Shown: positions 7,487 to 17,914, counted from the stretch's first letter. The stretch: 38,452 bases of DNA from Desulfitobacteriaceae bacterium (GCA_028704155.1 JAQVLN010000009.1:1-38452), one strand, 5' to 3'. Notes: a model not told the origin generated them from the sequence alone. Translations and numbers: made by a program.

Positions 7487-9877
7487 CTACTTACTGGTAA
7501 TTTCTTTCCACCCGTATTTTAGTTCAAATTGTCCTCTTGAAAGCAATACTTCCCGCGGCTTTGAACCCTCATAACCACCAACTACCCCTTTCTCCTCCAG
7601 TAAATCCATAAGCCTGGCTGCCCGTGTATACCCGATACGCAATCGTCTTTGTAAAAGCGAAACTGAAGCATTTGAATTTTCAATAAAAAGTTGAGCGGCT
7701 TGATAAAAAAGATCATCCATTTCTTCTTCAACCTTGTTCGCAGAAGCAAACTCAATATTTGGAAGTTCCTGATATTCAGGTTTTGCCTGGTTCTGTAAAA
7801 ACTTGATAACATTCTCCATTTCCTTGTCTGCCAAAAAACACCCCTGAATACGCAAAGGCTTACCGGCACCCATTGGATAATAAAGCATATCTCCCCTGCC
7901 TAACAATTTCTCTGCCCCATTCAGATCCAATATTGTTCGGGAATCAGTCTGGGAAGAAACGGCAAAAGCTATTCGTGAAGGAATATTCGCTTTAATCAAT
8001 CCGGTTATCACGTCTACTGACGGCCTTTGGGTGGCAACAATAAGGTGTATCCCAGCTGCACGTGCCATTTGGGCAATACGGCAAATCGCATCCTCTACTT
8101 CACCAGGAGAAACCATCATCAAATCAGATAACTCATCAATAATCACTACAACATAAGGCAATATCGCAAGATTATTTTGTTTATCTTGTGTACGAAGATA
8201 GTTATAACGAACTATGTCACGAACTCCGGCAGCTGCAAACAACTCGTAGCGGGTTTCCATTTCTGTGACGATCCATTTCAAAGCACCGGCAGCTTTTTTA
8301 GGATCTGTTACCACTGGTGCTATCAGATGAGGAATTCCATTATAATTCGCTAATTCTACCATCTTTGGATCTATCAGCAACAATTTTACTTCATCCGGTC
8401 TGGCCTTAAAGAGAATACTATGGATTATGGTATTGATACAGACTGATTTTCCCGAGCCGGTTGCCCCGGCAATTAGCATATGAGGCATTTTGGTAAGATC
8501 CGCTATTACTGTTGAACCGGTTATATCCTTTCCCAAAGCCATTGTTATTTTACTTGACGAGTTCTGAAATTCGGGAGTTTCTATGACTTCCCTAAATTGT
8601 ACAGCATTAACTACTTTATTAGGAACTTCAATCCCTACAACAGACTTGCCAGGGACCGGAGCCTCAATACGTACATGAGTAGCAGCCAGTGCAAGGGCAA
8701 TATCATCAGAAAGGTTTGTGATTTTACTAACTTTAACTCCGGAAGCAGGCTGAGCCTCATATCGGGTAAGCACAGGTCCCTGAGTTACATGAGTAACCTT
8801 AACATTCACACCAAAGCTGGCTAAAGTGTCTTCCAGTTTCTTGACATTGTCAGCAAGGTCCTTATTAAGCCTCTGGTTATTAACTTTCATAGACTTCTGT
8901 AATAACAAGAGGGGAGGAAGCTGATAATTGTCCGTATCCCGTACTTGCCGGGAAATAGGAGTACCTGTCAATTTTTGATTAATATTCAGAACCGCATTAC
9001 CTATATCTTCTTCTGAAACCATTTCAAGCACTGGTTCATATTTAACAGGTACATCAATAAACTCTTCAGATTCAAGTGTTTCCCCCAAAGTCCTTATTAC
9101 TAATGGCTTGTCTGAAAAAGATTGGTCTCCATGTTGTGATCCTTTATTGATTTTAACCTTTTTCTTCTCTTTTTTAACAGATGCCATTGAGGTATTATCT
9201 TCAATCGAAGATAATACCTCAGGCTGGCTTTTAAAAACAGAAATGAAATCATAGATTTGCTCTTTCATCCAGCCGGTTATTTGTTTGCTTGCTTCACATA
9301 TATCATGTAGACCACTGATTAAAGAACGGTTTAAAACTAAAAGGGCACCAATCAGGGCTCCCATTACCAGGATTACATAACTACCGTTTAAACCAACCGA
9401 AGTCCTAAGTAATAAAATTAAACCTGCACCTATGATTCCTCCGCCATACCCTGATTTACCCGAACTTAACATTTCTTCTTGAGAAAATGTCTCAATCCCT
9501 GGTAACTGGAGCTGAAGAAGTCCTAAAAAAATTAACCATAATAAAAATAATCCAACACCACGCCGACCCAAACCGGAACGCTTTCGGTTCATAAAGGATA
9601 TTCCCCAAGCACCGATCATTAATAACAGCCAAACATGGCCGCCTCCACAGATCATAAGCAAGCTGCCTTTTATTCTTGCACCTAAAACTCCGTTTTGCTC
9701 GGTAAAAATTACTACCAAACCTAAGCAAACCATCCCAATAATTATAATACCAATTATCTCATTGCGAATTGTTTGTTTAAGGTTGTCAACTTTCCTCCTT
9801 ATTTTGTAGCGGCCCCTACGCTTTGCCACAGATTTCGTCCTCCAACTCATATCAAATTTATTATCAATAGATTCCAC
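7487..9877 (-). CDS. FtsK/SpoIIIE family DNA translocase
   Basis: A 796-residue membrane-anchored DNA pump that moves chromosomal DNA through the division or sporulation septum. After a basic N-terminus come four to five membrane segments (about residues 38-185), a variable linker rich in charged residues, and the RecA-like motor with Walker A GATGSGKS and Walker [13 protein letters not shown]. The C-terminus holds the winged-helix gamma domain ([18 protein letters not shown] in related proteins, here [18 protein letters not shown]), which reads oriented DNA sequences. Length is close to Bacillus SpoIIIE. Translation is assigned to a GTG; the AAAGGA upstream is rather far (about 15 bases), and an ATG at 9850 is an alternative with no clear site. 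It is separated from tepA by a weak hairpin terminator. Confidence 0.93.
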   Translation of the reverse strand: MESIDNKFDMSWRTKSVAKRRGRYKIRRKVDNLKQTIRNEIIGIIIIGMVCLGLVVIFTEQNGVLGARIKGSLLMICGGGHVWLLLMIGAWGISFMNRKRSGLGRRGVGLFLLWLIFLGLLQLQLPGIETFSQEEMLSSGKSGYGGGIIGAGLILLLRTSVGLNGSYVILVMGALIGALLVLNRSLISGLHDICEASKQITGWMKEQIYDFISVFKSQPEVLSSIEDNTSMASVKKEKKKVKINKGSQHGDQSFSDKPLVIRTLGETLESEEFIDVPVKYEPVLEMVSEEDIGNAVLNINQKLTGTPISRQVRDTDNYQLPPLLLLQKSMKVNNQRLNKDLADNVKKLEDTLASFGVNVKVTHVTQGPVLTRYEAQPASGVKVSKITNLSDDIALALAATHVRIEAPVPGKSVVGIEVPNKVVNAVQFREVIETPEFQNSSSKITMALGKDITGSTVIADLTKMPHMLIAGATGSGKSVCINTIIHSILFKARPDEVKLLLIDPKMVELANYNGIPHLIAPVVTDPKKAAGALKWIVTEMETRYELFAAAGVRDIVRYNYLRTQDKQNNLAILPYVVVIIDELSDLMMVSPGEVEDAICRIAQMARAAGIHLIVATQRPSVDVITGLIKANIPSRIAFAVSSQTDSRTILDLNGAEKLLGRGDMLYYPMGAGKPLRIQGCFLADKEMENVIKFLQNQAKPEYQELPNIEFASANKVEEEMDDLFYQAAQLFIENSNASVSLLQRRLRIGYTRAARLMDLLEEKGVVGGYEGSKPREVLLSRGQFELKYGWKEITSK

Positions 9878-9900
9878 AGTGATCAGCCGGAATCCTTTCC

Positions 9901-9930
9901 AGAAATAAGAAAAGCGGCTTAAGGCCGCGG
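9901..9930 (-). terminator. Probable intrinsic terminator between tepA and ftsK
   Basis: GCGGC and GCCGC arms (9914-9918 and 9924-9928) form a short GC-rich hairpin followed on the minus strand by TTTTCTTATTT. It begins about 18 bases after the tepA stop, and the ftsK start follows within 25 bases. It is probably a partial terminator that lowers ftsK expression relative to tepA. Confidence 0.5.
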
Positions 9931-9947
9931 AAGAAACTCATGTTTTA

Positions 9948-10643
9948 CTAACTGCAAACTTCAGTAATCAATTTGTTTAAGGCACTAAACGCGTCTTTCA
10001 GTCCGCCTACTGCTTGAATTAAGCCTGCTTCAACAGCCTCTGGTCCAACCAGTACTGCACCTATATCCTGAGCCAATTCTCCTGTTCGAAACATCAAGCT
10101 GCGAAGCCGCGGTTCAGTTATCTTTGAATGCATACAGATAAAATCGATTACCCGGTCCTGCATTCTTCTTAAATATCCAAACTGCTGGTCTCCGTTAATT
10201 ATCAAGCCGGTGTAACGTATCGGGTGAATTGTCATTGTTGCCGTTGGTGAAATGAAACTTTTTGTACAACTTGTTGCGATAGGTATGCCAATACTGTGTC
10301 CGCCGCCCAAAACCAGGGAAACAGATGGTTTACTCATACCAACTAATAATTCTGCAATAGCCAAACCGGCCTCGACATCTCCTCCGGCAGTATTTAATAT
10401 AACCAGAATCCCTTCAATTTCAGGATTTTGCTCAACAGCCACTAATTGAGGAATTAGATGTTCATATTTCGTTGTTTTATTATTGACGGGTAAAACAATA
10501 TGACCTTCGATCTGACCAATAATAGTCATACAGTGAATATTGCTTGAAAAGTCAGGAAGAGTAATTCCCCCTGTTTCTTTTAGAATTTCCAGAGGTTCAT
10601 TCTTGTTTTCCTCTTCTTCAAGAAACTCCTCGTCCTTCTCCAT
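9948..10643 (-). CDS. tepA: TepA/ClpP-like serine peptidase
   Basis: A 231-residue cytosolic member of the ClpP/crotonase fold, the TepA (translocation-enhancing protein) branch. Seen in the sequence: an acidic N-terminal tail, the Gly-rich oxyanion region NTAGGDVEAGLAIAE, the nucleophile serine in GGGHSIGIPIA, and the histidine in TIHPIR. In Bacillus the gene lies just upstream of spoIIIE and has been linked to protein export or forespore protein degradation; here it is also next to ftsK/spoIIIE, although the small ylzJ gene usually found between them is not present. A good AAGGTG site precedes the ATG by eight bases. Confidence 0.9.
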   Translation of the reverse strand: MEKDEEFLEEEENKNEPLEILKETGGITLPDFSSNIHCMTIIGQIEGHIVLPVNNKTTKYEHLIPQLVAVEQNPEIEGILVILNTAGGDVEAGLAIAELLVGMSKPSVSLVLGGGHSIGIPIATSCTKSFISPTATMTIHPIRYTGLIINGDQQFGYLRRMQDRVIDFICMHSKITEPRLRSLMFRTGELAQDIGAVLVGPEAVEAGLIQAVGGLKDAFSALNKLITEVCS

Positions 10644-11029
10644 TAACAGACACCTTCCATTTCCAGCCGATTATTACGGACTCAAGGTTTCTGTCGGATA
10701 TATAAAAGAAACCCTTCTTAGTATGGAAGTTTATTAATAAAACATACGAATAATAAAATATATTTGATTCACTGTTAAGGATTATTAGGCTCGTGCCATA
10801 CCGTCCGGATGTTCCAGGACATACCAGACTTCCTTCACACAAATAGAATTATCAATACAGAACTTATTTGCATAAAATATTTGGTTATGAATTTCCGGCA
10901 TGTTCCAACAATTGAACCAGCAGTTTGTCCGGTAATCGAACTGGAAACCTTATTAGTAGCCGGATTGGAAACTGAATCCATTAATCTGCTCCTTTTGGAA
11001 ATTTCCCCCAAGACTATTTTTATAAAAGA
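10644..11029. other. Intergenic region between proA and tepA
   Basis: This 386-base stretch has no recognisable gene. A possible very short minus-strand gene (10835-10981) is listed separately. A five-pair hairpin (AGATT/AATCT followed by TTTAT) lies across the proA stop and is too weak to call as a terminator. No tRNA-like fold or family riboswitch was seen. Confidence 0.6.
10835..10981 (-). CDS. Possible 48-residue small protein, unrecognised
   Basis: An ATG preceded by AAAGGAG at ideal spacing opens a 48-codon frame beginning MDSVSNPATNKVSSSITG and ending in a hydrophobic stretch SSVLIILFV. The N-terminal part is rich in Ser, Thr and Asn; the C-terminal 12 residues could touch the membrane. 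I recognise no family. The good ribosome binding site and position between proA and tepA are the only support; codon use does not clearly mark it as coding. Confidence 0.25.
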   Translation of the reverse strand: MDSVSNPATNKVSSSITGQTAGSIVGTCRKFITKYFMQISSVLIILFV

Positions 11030-12280
11030 TTACACAATCTGGCCTTCACCATAAATCATATATTTTATCGTAGTCAGTTCTTTTAAACCCATCGGTCCGC
11101 GTGCATGAAGTTTTTGGGTACTAATACCAATCTCAGCACCGAAACCGAACCTTCCGCCATCTGTAAACCTTGTAGATGTGTTTACATAAACTGCAGCAGC
11201 ATCGACTTCCTTTAAGAAGCGCTGTGCATTTGCATAATTTTCAGTAATAATTGTATCAGAATGCTTTGTACTGTAAGTATAGATATGATCAAGGGCTTCA
11301 TCCAAATCTTTAACTACCCCTATACTTAAGATTAGATCAAGATATTCGGTAGCCCAATCATCTTCTGAGGCCGGAAGAGCATAAGGCAATAACTCACAAG
11401 TTCTTGAACATCCTTTAATTTCTACATTGTGTTTTCTTAATTCTTCCCCTATTAAGGGAAGAAATTGATCAGCTACCGCATCATCTACCAGGAGAGTTTC
11501 CAAGGCATTACAAACACCCGGTTTATTAGTCTTTGAATTTATTACGATCGGTATTGCCTTGGCAAAGTCTGCTGCCCGATCCACATAAGCATGACAAATT
11601 CCCGTACCGGTTTCAATTACCGGAACTGTTGAATTTTGCACAACTGTTTGGATTAAGCCCTCTCCACCCCTGGGAATAACTACATCGACATAAGTATTCA
11701 TTTTTAGCAATTGCTGAACATATTTCCGGTCAGTTTGGGTGACAAGCTGAATAGCGCCTTGGGGCATACCATTTTCTTCGGCAGCATTAGCAATAATTCT
11801 GACTAATACTTTATTACTCTCAATTGCTTCTGATCCGCCTCTCAGAATGACCGCATTTCCGGATTTAAGACAAAGCCCTGCAGCATCAACAGTTACGTTC
11901 GGTCGGGCCTCATAAATCATGGCAACAACACCCAATGGCACGCGGATTCGCTGAATTCTCAAGCCATTGGGCCTGGTCCAGAATTCTCCTTCACCTGTTG
12001 GATCAGGTAAATTGATTACTTCACGCAAAGCCTCACTAATCTCCTTAATACCATCCGGAGTTAAGCTTAAGCGATTAACCAAACTTGATTTTAACCCTTT
12101 GGCAATGGCTCTTTCAACATCAAGACGATTAGCCTCTAAAATCTCTTTTTCGTGAACCAGCAGGGCCTCTGCCATAGCTGATAAGGCCTTGTTTTTTTCT
12201 GCAGTCCCAATAGAAGCTAATTTCCTGGCAGCTTTTTTTGCCATTTGGCCTAAAAAAACCAAATCATACTCGAAATCCAT
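11030..12280 (-). CDS. proA: Glutamate-5-semialdehyde dehydrogenase (gamma-glutamyl phosphate reductase)
   Basis: Second enzyme of proline synthesis: NADPH-dependent reduction of gamma-glutamyl phosphate to glutamate-5-semialdehyde. The 416 residues cover the whole family, with the N-terminal AKKAARKLASIGTAEKN, the cofactor-site block IYEARPNVTVDAAGLCLKSGNAVILRGG, and the catalytic cysteine in NKPGVCNALETLLV. A GGAGG site lies seven bases before the ATG. It follows proB by about 80 bases and forms the usual proBA operon. Confidence 0.97.
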   Translation of the reverse strand: MDFEYDLVFLGQMAKKAARKLASIGTAEKNKALSAMAEALLVHEKEILEANRLDVERAIAKGLKSSLVNRLSLTPDGIKEISEALREVINLPDPTGEGEFWTRPNGLRIQRIRVPLGVVAMIYEARPNVTVDAAGLCLKSGNAVILRGGSEAIESNKVLVRIIANAAEENGMPQGAIQLVTQTDRKYVQQLLKMNTYVDVVIPRGGEGLIQTVVQNSTVPVIETGTGICHAYVDRAADFAKAIPIVINSKTNKPGVCNALETLLVDDAVADQFLPLIGEELRKHNVEIKGCSRTCELLPYALPASEDDWATEYLDLILSIGVVKDLDEALDHIYTYSTKHSDTIITENYANAQRFLKEVDAAAVYVNTSTRFTDGGRFGFGAEIGISTQKLHARGPMGLKELTTIKYMIYGEGQIV

Positions 12281-12362
12281 GAGTATCCTCCATTCTTAAC
12301 ACAAAATATAAGTTTATTATAGCTAGAAAACCTGGTGTTCAGCAACCCCTCCGGCTGTTACT

Positions 12363-13508
12363 TCATTTACCATCCATAGCTGCCGTCAGATCAGTATCAC
12401 AGACAAGGGTCATATTATCCCTGTGCACTACCTCTTCGCCTTCTAATCCAGGAATTAATTCCAGCATTTCTTGGGAATGTTTGCCTATTACTTTCCGCAG
12501 TTCCCTGCTATTCAGCTCTACCAGACCACGAGCAATTTCCTGCCCCTTGGTATTAGCTATACAAACAAGTTCTTTTCTTTCCCAAGAACCCTTAACCTCA
12601 ATTATTCCTTTGGGCAATAAACTCTTGCCTTCGTAAACTAAAGCTGCAACCGCTCCATCATCAATCACAACAGTTCCTTCGGATAAACCTGCGTAAGCAA
12701 TCCAGCCTTTTCGTCCTGCCAAACGACGCTTCTTGGGAACAAAATATGTTCCGTGAGGGCGGTTCCCCACAGGAATTTGCAATATCTCTTCCATACGCGA
12801 AGAATTCAAAAGCATCATTCCTATACCAAAGCGGATAGCAATCAGGGCAGCCTGTAATTTCGTAACCATACCACCGGTTCCAATCGCAGACCCTGCACCG
12901 CCTGCTGCTGCTTTAACTTTGGAAATATCTTTGACTTCCTTAATTAACTTTGCATTCAAATTATCTTTAGGATTTGAAGAATAAAGGCCATCAACATCTG
13001 TCATAATGATTAGCAGATCAGCATGTGCCAATCCCGCAACCAAAGCAGATAAACGATCATTATCCCCAAAGCACAGTTCTTCCACTGCAACAGAATCATT
13101 TTCATTAATAATGGGGATAGCTTGCAGGCGCAACAGGGTTTCAATAGTATTTCGAACATTCTGATAACGCACAGGATCAGCCAAATCCGACCGTGATAAA
13201 AGAATCTGGGCACTAGTCAAACCTTGAGCATCAAAATGGTGGGTATACTTTCCAATTAGCAAACCTTGCCCCACTGCTGACAGTGCTTGTTTCGCCGAAA
13301 TACCAGGCGGCCTGGTCTGGAGATTCAATTGACCCATTCCTGCAGCAACTGAACCCGAACTCACAAGAATACATTCTATTCCCTGGCGGTACAGGTTAGC
13401 AATAACGCCAACAATTTTAGAAATAGCAGTCTCATCAAGACCACCGTCTAAATGATGCAGACTACTGCTGCCAATTTTCAATACAATTCTGCGGATTACC
13501 CCGTTCAC
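12363..13508 (-). CDS. proB: Glutamate 5-kinase
   Basis: First enzyme of proline synthesis: ATP-dependent phosphorylation of glutamate, the step normally feedback-inhibited by proline. The 381-residue product has the amino-acid-kinase domain (about residues 1-260: VLKIGSSSL, VSSGSVAAGMG, NENDSVAVEELCFGDND, and the GTGGMVTKLQAA block) and a C-terminal PUA domain (about 275-370). The start is GTG with GGGGAG eight bases upstream. A TATAAT-bearing promoter lies about 35 bases before it. No T-box or other amino-acid sensor is visible upstream, unlike proBA in some Bacillus species. Confidence 0.97.
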   Translation of the reverse strand: MNGVIRRIVLKIGSSSLHHLDGGLDETAISKIVGVIANLYRQGIECILVSSGSVAAGMGQLNLQTRPPGISAKQALSAVGQGLLIGKYTHHFDAQGLTSAQILLSRSDLADPVRYQNVRNTIETLLRLQAIPIINENDSVAVEELCFGDNDRLSALVAGLAHADLLIIMTDVDGLYSSNPKDNLNAKLIKEVKDISKVKAAAGGAGSAIGTGGMVTKLQAALIAIRFGIGMMLLNSSRMEEILQIPVGNRPHGTYFVPKKRRLAGRKGWIAYAGLSEGTVVIDDGAVAALVYEGKSLLPKGIIEVKGSWERKELVCIANTKGQEIARGLVELNSRELRKVIGKHSQEMLELIPGLEGEEVVHRDNMTLVCDTDLTAAMDGK

Positions 13509-13542
13509 CCTGAAAACTCCCCTTCTTTGTCTATTAGATACA

Positions 13543-13570
13543 ATTATAGCATGTACCCAAGGATAATGAA
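13543..13570 (-). promoter_or_regulatory. Candidate sigma-A promoter for proBA
   Basis: On the minus strand a perfect TATAAT (13548-13543), preceded by a weak -35 (TTCATT, 16-base spacer), lies about 35 bases before the proB GTG and downstream of the leuB terminator. The -35 is poor, so an activator or extended contacts may be needed. Confidence 0.45.
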
Positions 13571-13621
13571 TTAAAAATTGTCTATTGATCGAATAAGAAC
13601 CAAATGAACAGTTTGTTGTTC

Positions 13622-13650
13622 AAAAAAAGAATCCCTGGCTCCAGGGATTT
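13622..13650 (-). terminator. Intrinsic terminator of the ilv-leu operon
   Basis: AATCCCTG and CAGGGATT form an eight-pair stem with a GAGC loop, followed on the minus strand by CTTTTTTT. It lies about 80 bases after the leuB stop and separates the branched-chain operon from proBA. Confidence 0.9.
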
Positions 13651-13728
13651 AAAATTTCCAAATGGAATTTATTTGTCTGGTTTTGTACTGTATTCCCGAA
13701 TAATTAATCAGCCTTCTAATATTAGCAA

Positions 13729-14793
13729 CTATTTTCCTAATGCCTCTAATACTGCGTCTCCCATTTCACTGGTACTCAGGATACGTTCACCGGCTTTTGC
13801 CAAATCAGCAGTCCTCAAACCTTTATCCAAAACCTGCTCAACCGCCCGTTCAATTAACTGAGCTTTTTCTTCCAAGCCAAAAGTACTGCGCAGCATTAAA
13901 GCAGCAGAAAGAATTGTGGCTAAAGGGTTAGCCAAATTTTTGCCGGCGATATCCGGTGCTGAACCATGAGCAGGCTCATAAAGACCCTTTAATCCATTCA
14001 GACTGGCCGAAGCCAACATACCGATTGAACCGCCGAGCATAGAGGCTAAATCTGTAAGAATATCTCCAAACATATTTTCAGTTACTATTACGTCAAATTG
14101 TTCAGGATAACGAACAAGCTGCATGGCAGCATTATCTACATACATATGTGTAAGCTCAACATCCGGGAATTCTTTAGCTACATCCAAGGTCACTTCCCGC
14201 CAAAGGCGAGATGATTCCAAGACATTTGCTTTGTCAACCGAGCACAATTTTTTCTGTCTTTGCTGAGCAGTCTGAAAACCTAATCTGACAATCCGGCGAA
14301 TCTCTTCATCTGAATAGATCAAAGTATCAAAAGCTGAGGGGGGATTATCTTTACGGCCTTTGTCCCCGAAATATAAACCGCCGGTAAGCTCACGGATAAC
14401 TACCATATCAACATTCCGGATTACCTCCGGTTTCAATGTTGAAGCAGAGATTAGAGCCGGGAAAACACGGATAGGACGAATATTGGCATATAACCCCAAG
14501 GCTTTACGCAAGGGAAGCAAACCCGCCATTTCCGGACGCTCCGCAGCAGGTAGATTATCCCACTCAGGACCACCCATTGCCCCCAGTAAAATCGCTTCAG
14601 CTTTTTGGCAGGCTTTCAGTGTTTCTTGGGGTAAGGCATATCCAAGGGCGTCAATGGCTGCTCCACCCACCAGGTGTTCTTCATATTCCAGTTTAACTGG
14701 GTTATCTGCCATAACCGCTTGTAAAACTCTCAGAGCCTGGGGCACAATTTCCTGACCAATTCCATCACCGGGTAAAACAACAACTTTAGCCAT
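13729..14793 (-). CDS. leuB: 3-isopropylmalate dehydrogenase
   Basis: NAD-dependent oxidative decarboxylation of 3-isopropylmalate in leucine synthesis. The 354 residues begin with [14 protein letters not shown] and include the substrate-binding block [14 protein letters not shown], the arginine-rich RPIRVFP and [11 protein letters not shown], and the metal-site block [20 protein letters not shown]. The ATG overlaps the leuD stop by eight bases (AAATGGCTAA context), with GGGGGAGGAAG in the end of leuD as ribosome binding site, so the two are coupled. It is the last gene of the operon. Confidence 0.97.
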   Translation of the reverse strand: MAKVVVLPGDGIGQEIVPQALRVLQAVMADNPVKLEYEEHLVGGAAIDALGYALPQETLKACQKAEAILLGAMGGPEWDNLPAAERPEMAGLLPLRKALGLYANIRPIRVFPALISASTLKPEVIRNVDMVVIRELTGGLYFGDKGRKDNPPSAFDTLIYSDEEIRRIVRLGFQTAQQRQKKLCSVDKANVLESSRLWREVTLDVAKEFPDVELTHMYVDNAAMQLVRYPEQFDVIVTENMFGDILTDLASMLGGSIGMLASASLNGLKGLYEPAHGSAPDIAGKNLANPLATILSAALMLRSTFGLEEKAQLIERAVEQVLDKGLRTADLAKAGERILSTSEMGDAVLEALGK

Positions 14794-15274
14794 TTTTCTT
14801 CCTCCCCCGTATATATGGAGCTAAACCTCCGGCTTTAATTAATTCTTGCATAAATGGAGGAAAAGGATGTGCCTGAAAAACAGTTTTTTGAGTAAGATTA
14901 TTTATTTGCCCGCTCTTTAAGTCTACTGTAAGCTCATCTCCGGCTGAAATACCGGCAACTGCTTCAGGACATTCTAAAATTGGCAGGCCAATATTCAAAG
15001 CATTCCGATAGAAAATCCTGGCAAAAGACTCAGCAATAACTACTTCTACTCCGCAAGCTTTGATTGCAATTGGGGCATGTTCGCGGGAAGAACCGCAACC
15101 AAAATTTTTTCCGGCCACCAGAATATCTCCAGGTTTAACATTGGGTGCAAAACTGAGATCACCGTCTTCCATGCAATGAGCGGCAAGATGTTCAGGTTCA
15201 GAACTGTTAAGATAGCGAGCAGGAATAATTACGTCAGTATCGACATCATGACCAAACTTCCATACTTTACCCAT
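14786..15274 (-). CDS. leuD: 3-isopropylmalate dehydratase small subunit
   Basis: Small (swivel domain) subunit of isopropylmalate isomerase, which works with LeuC. The 162-residue form beginning [22 protein letters not shown] is the normal length for the clostridial and archaeal-type small subunit, and [14 protein letters not shown] is present. The start at 15274 is two bases after the leuC stop and uses AGGAGGTG from the leuC 3' end; an upstream in-frame ATG (15358) lies inside leuC and adds a tail not found in the family. Confidence 0.96.
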   Translation of the reverse strand: MGKVWKFGHDVDTDVIIPARYLNSSEPEHLAAHCMEDGDLSFAPNVKPGDILVAGKNFGCGSSREHAPIAIKACGVEVVIAESFARIFYRNALNIGLPILECPEAVAGISAGDELTVDLKSGQINNLTQKTVFQAHPFPPFMQELIKAGGLAPYIRGRKKNG

Positions 15275-15275
15275 C

Positions 15276-16541
15276 TTAGAGCACCTCCTTAGGATGAACA
15301 ATTTCCCCGCGTATCGCAGAGGCTGCCGCAACAGCAGGATTACACAAGTAAACTTCACTTTCCGGATGCCCCATCCGACCTACAAAATTACGATTTGTTG
15401 TTGCCAAAGCCTTTTCACCTTTAGCAAGGATACCCATATGTCCTCCCAGACAAGGCCCACAAGTAGGAGTACTCACTGCAGCGCCGGCTTCCACCATAGT
15501 GTCAATTATCCCTTCTTTCAGGGCTTGACGATAAATAGCTTGGGTACCTGGGAAAACTAATAAACGAATCTCAGGATGGACTTGTTTTTCACGTAAAATT
15601 TCAGCAGCAATACGTAAATCCTCAATTCTGCCGTTAGTACAAGAGCCGATAACAACCTGGTCAATCTTAACACCGGAGGCTGCTTCGACATCCTTAGTAT
15701 TCTCCGGCAAGTGCGGGAAGGCAACTTGCAGAGGAATGTCGGCAACATCAAACTCCATAACATTTGCATATTTAGCATCTTCGTCACTGAAAAAGCTGGT
15801 ATACGAGCGCCGGGCCCTTCCCTTTAAATATTTATAAGTTTTTTCATCCGGAGCAATAATTCCATTCTTAGCTCCAGCCTCAATTGCCATGTTACAAATT
15901 GTAAAACGGTTATCCATCGATAAGGCAGAAATACCTTCACCGGTGAATTCCATAGCCTGATAACGGGCACCATCGACCCCAATCTTACCAATAACATAAA
16001 GAATAAGATCTTTTCCGCTTACCCATGGCTGAAACTTAGTTCCCTTGAAAATGAATTCGACCGATTCCGGTACGCGGAACCAAGCTTCTCCGGTTGCCAG
16101 ACCCGCAGCTAAATCCGTACTCCCCACACCTGTAGCAAAAGCTCCCAATGCGCCATAAGTACAAGTATGCGAATCCGCACCAATAATACAATCCCCAGGT
16201 AAAGTAATTCCTAACTCAGGTAACAGGCAATGTTCAATACCCATCCGGCCGGCCTGATAGAAGTGTTCAATATCTTGTTTCAGGGCAAATTCTTTAATAA
16301 ATTTGCATTGTTCAGCAGAAGCAATATCCTTGTTAGGTGCAAAGTGGTCTAAAACCAAAGCCACCTTATAAGTGTCAAATACATTGTCAGAACCAAATTT
16401 TTCGAATTCCTTAATGGCAACCGGCGCAGTAACATCATTTGCCAAAACAAGATCCAGTTTTGCTGTTATCAATTGCCCCGGAACTACTTCATCCAGCCCG
16501 GCATGATTAGCGAGAATCTTTTCAGTAATGGTCATGGACAT
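15276..16541 (-). CDS. leuC: 3-isopropylmalate dehydratase large subunit
   Basis: Aconitase-family [4Fe-4S] enzyme that isomerises 2-isopropylmalate to 3-isopropylmalate. The 421-residue length is that of the short (archaeal/clostridial) LeuC type. Cluster cysteines are in [10 protein letters not shown] (about 130), VIGSCTNGR (about 300) and [12 protein letters not shown] (about 360). A strong AAAGGAGGGG site precedes the ATG. The gene upstream is ilvC, 328 bases away; leuA, which makes the substrate, is not in this operon. Confidence 0.97.
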   Translation of the reverse strand: MSMTITEKILANHAGLDEVVPGQLITAKLDLVLANDVTAPVAIKEFEKFGSDNVFDTYKVALVLDHFAPNKDIASAEQCKFIKEFALKQDIEHFYQAGRMGIEHCLLPELGITLPGDCIIGADSHTCTYGALGAFATGVGSTDLAAGLATGEAWFRVPESVEFIFKGTKFQPWVSGKDLILYVIGKIGVDGARYQAMEFTGEGISALSMDNRFTICNMAIEAGAKNGIIAPDEKTYKYLKGRARRSYTSFFSDEDAKYANVMEFDVADIPLQVAFPHLPENTKDVEAASGVKIDQVVIGSCTNGRIEDLRIAAEILREKQVHPEIRLLVFPGTQAIYRQALKEGIIDTMVEAGAAVSTPTCGPCLGGHMGILAKGEKALATTNRNFVGRMGHPESEVYLCNPAVAAASAIRGEIVHPKEVL

Positions 16542-16869
16542 TTGTAGAATCCCCTCCTTTACTTAATTTTACTCTATATCTAATCCAGCCACATGATGAG
16601 GCTCGATTCTAATATCAAATAAATTTAATATGCAAGTCCTATAGAACTTGGCAGCATAATTTCATAAGTTGACCGTTCGTTGCATTCAAAATGCTCCTTT
16701 GTCAGAGGTATATATTAGATGGTCGGAAATAAACCAAAACAGAATATTTCCGACCAAAAACTTAAATTCACATCTGGTGTAACAAACTTCCCGCGAGTTT
16801 ATTTTAAATAGTTTCTTTCTATGTTAGTATCAGAATTAAGAAGTCAGATTTATGGATAATACTGCATTC
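16542..16869 (-). other. ilvC-leuC intergenic gap with stub and large inverted repeat
   Basis: This 328-base gap is where leuA usually stands. It contains no full gene. A minus-strand ATG at 16685 with AAAGGAG at good spacing opens only seven codons (MQRTVNL, stop at 16662-16664). The other feature is the perfect inverted repeat listed next. Whether the stub is the remains of leuA cannot be decided from seven codons. Confidence 0.6.
16721..16755. repeat. Perfect 11-base inverted repeat in the ilvC-leuC gap
   Basis: GGTCGGAAATA (16721-16731) and TATTTCCGACC (16745-16755) can form an 11-pair hairpin with a 13-base loop. Neither strand has a T tract on its downstream side, so it is not a standard terminator. 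An mRNA processing or stability element, or a protein binding site, are the alternatives. Confidence 0.65.
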
Positions 16870-17871
16870 TTAGTCTTCACTCGGTTGGGGCAGCCAGCTC
16901 ATCATTGCACGTAATTCCTTACCCACTTTTTCAAGAAGCTGGTTTTCTTCTTTACGAGCAACTGCATTAAAGGAGGGACGATTTGCTTGATTTTCCAATA
17001 ACCAGGCTTTGGCAAATTGACCGGTTTGAATTTCTTCTAAAATCTTTTTCATTTCCTGACGGGTTTCTTGAGTAACAATTCTCTTACCGGCAACCTGATC
17101 GCCATATTGGGCAGTATCGGAAATGGAATAACGCATACGGGTTAATCCGCCTTCGTACATAAGGTCAACAATTAATTTCAACTCGTGAAGACATTCGAAA
17201 TAAGCAATTTCAGGTTGGTAGCCGGCTTCAACCAAGGTTTCAAAACCTGCTTTAACAAGTTCACTGGCACCACCGCAAAGCACTGCTTGTTCACCAAATA
17301 GGTCGGTTTCGGTTTCTTCAGCAAAAGTAGTCTCCAGAACACCGGCTCTGGTTGCGCCTATTCCCTTAGCATAAGCCATAGCCAGGTCTTTTGCTCTTCC
17401 TGTAGCATCCTGGAATACTGCAATCAAAGCGGGTACGCCAGCACCCTCGGTATAAGTACGTCTTACCAAATGGCCGGGACCTTTTGGGGCAACCATGAAA
17501 ACGTCAACATCTTTAGGAGGTATAATTTGTCCAAAATGAATATTAAAACCATGAGAAAAGACCAATGCTTTACCTGCGCTAAGATAAGGTTTGATATCAT
17601 TAATATAAACTGCACTTTGTCTTTCATCAGGTAATAAGATTTGAATAATATCAGCCCGTTTGGCTGCTTCAGCTACAGTAAGAACCTCAAAGCCGACACT
17701 TTTCGCCTGTTTCCGGCGAGCCTCATTCAATTCTGCAATAACCACTTCAAGCCCTGAATCTTTTAGATTCTGGGCTTGGGCATGACCTTGACTGCCATAA
17801 CCCAGCACTGCTATTACCTTACCTTTCAATAAGTCCAGATTGGCATCAGCGTCATAAAACATTTTAGCCAT
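16870..17871 (-). CDS. ilvC: Ketol-acid reductoisomerase
   Basis: NADPH-dependent isomerisation and reduction of acetolactate or acetohydroxybutyrate. The 333-residue class I enzyme begins [18 protein letters not shown] and has the dinucleotide motif [13 protein letters not shown], the block [12 protein letters not shown], and the metal-site [15 protein letters not shown]. The start at 17871 is preferred: AAGGAAAGGAAG lies nine bases upstream and the family starts here; upstream in-frame ATGs at 17880 and 17901 would place that site within or at the start of the gene. It lies 114 bases after ilvN with a hairpin between them. Confidence 0.97.
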   Translation of the reverse strand: MAKMFYDADANLDLLKGKVIAVLGYGSQGHAQAQNLKDSGLEVVIAELNEARRKQAKSVGFEVLTVAEAAKRADIIQILLPDERQSAVYINDIKPYLSAGKALVFSHGFNIHFGQIIPPKDVDVFMVAPKGPGHLVRRTYTEGAGVPALIAVFQDATGRAKDLAMAYAKGIGATRAGVLETTFAEETETDLFGEQAVLCGGASELVKAGFETLVEAGYQPEIAYFECLHELKLIVDLMYEGGLTRMRYSISDTAQYGDQVAGKRIVTQETRQEMKKILEEIQTGQFAKAWLLENQANRPSFNAVARKEENQLLEKVGKELRAMMSWLPQPSED

Positions 17872-17914
17872 TAAATTCATCTTCCTTTCCTTTTCCAACA
17901 TCTTCTTATAGCAT

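Noticed and set aside
10809-11054. 81-codon plus-strand frame opposite the proA-tepA gap
   Set aside because: No ribosome binding site, overlaps the end of proA antisense, and has no family resemblance.
14360-14755. 131-codon plus-strand frame opposite leuB
   Set aside because: Antisense to conserved leuB codons; composition and lack of a start signal indicate a shadow frame.
16721-16755. Terminator between ilvC and leuC
   Set aside because: The stem is strong, but no T tract follows on either strand, so it is listed only as an inverted repeat.
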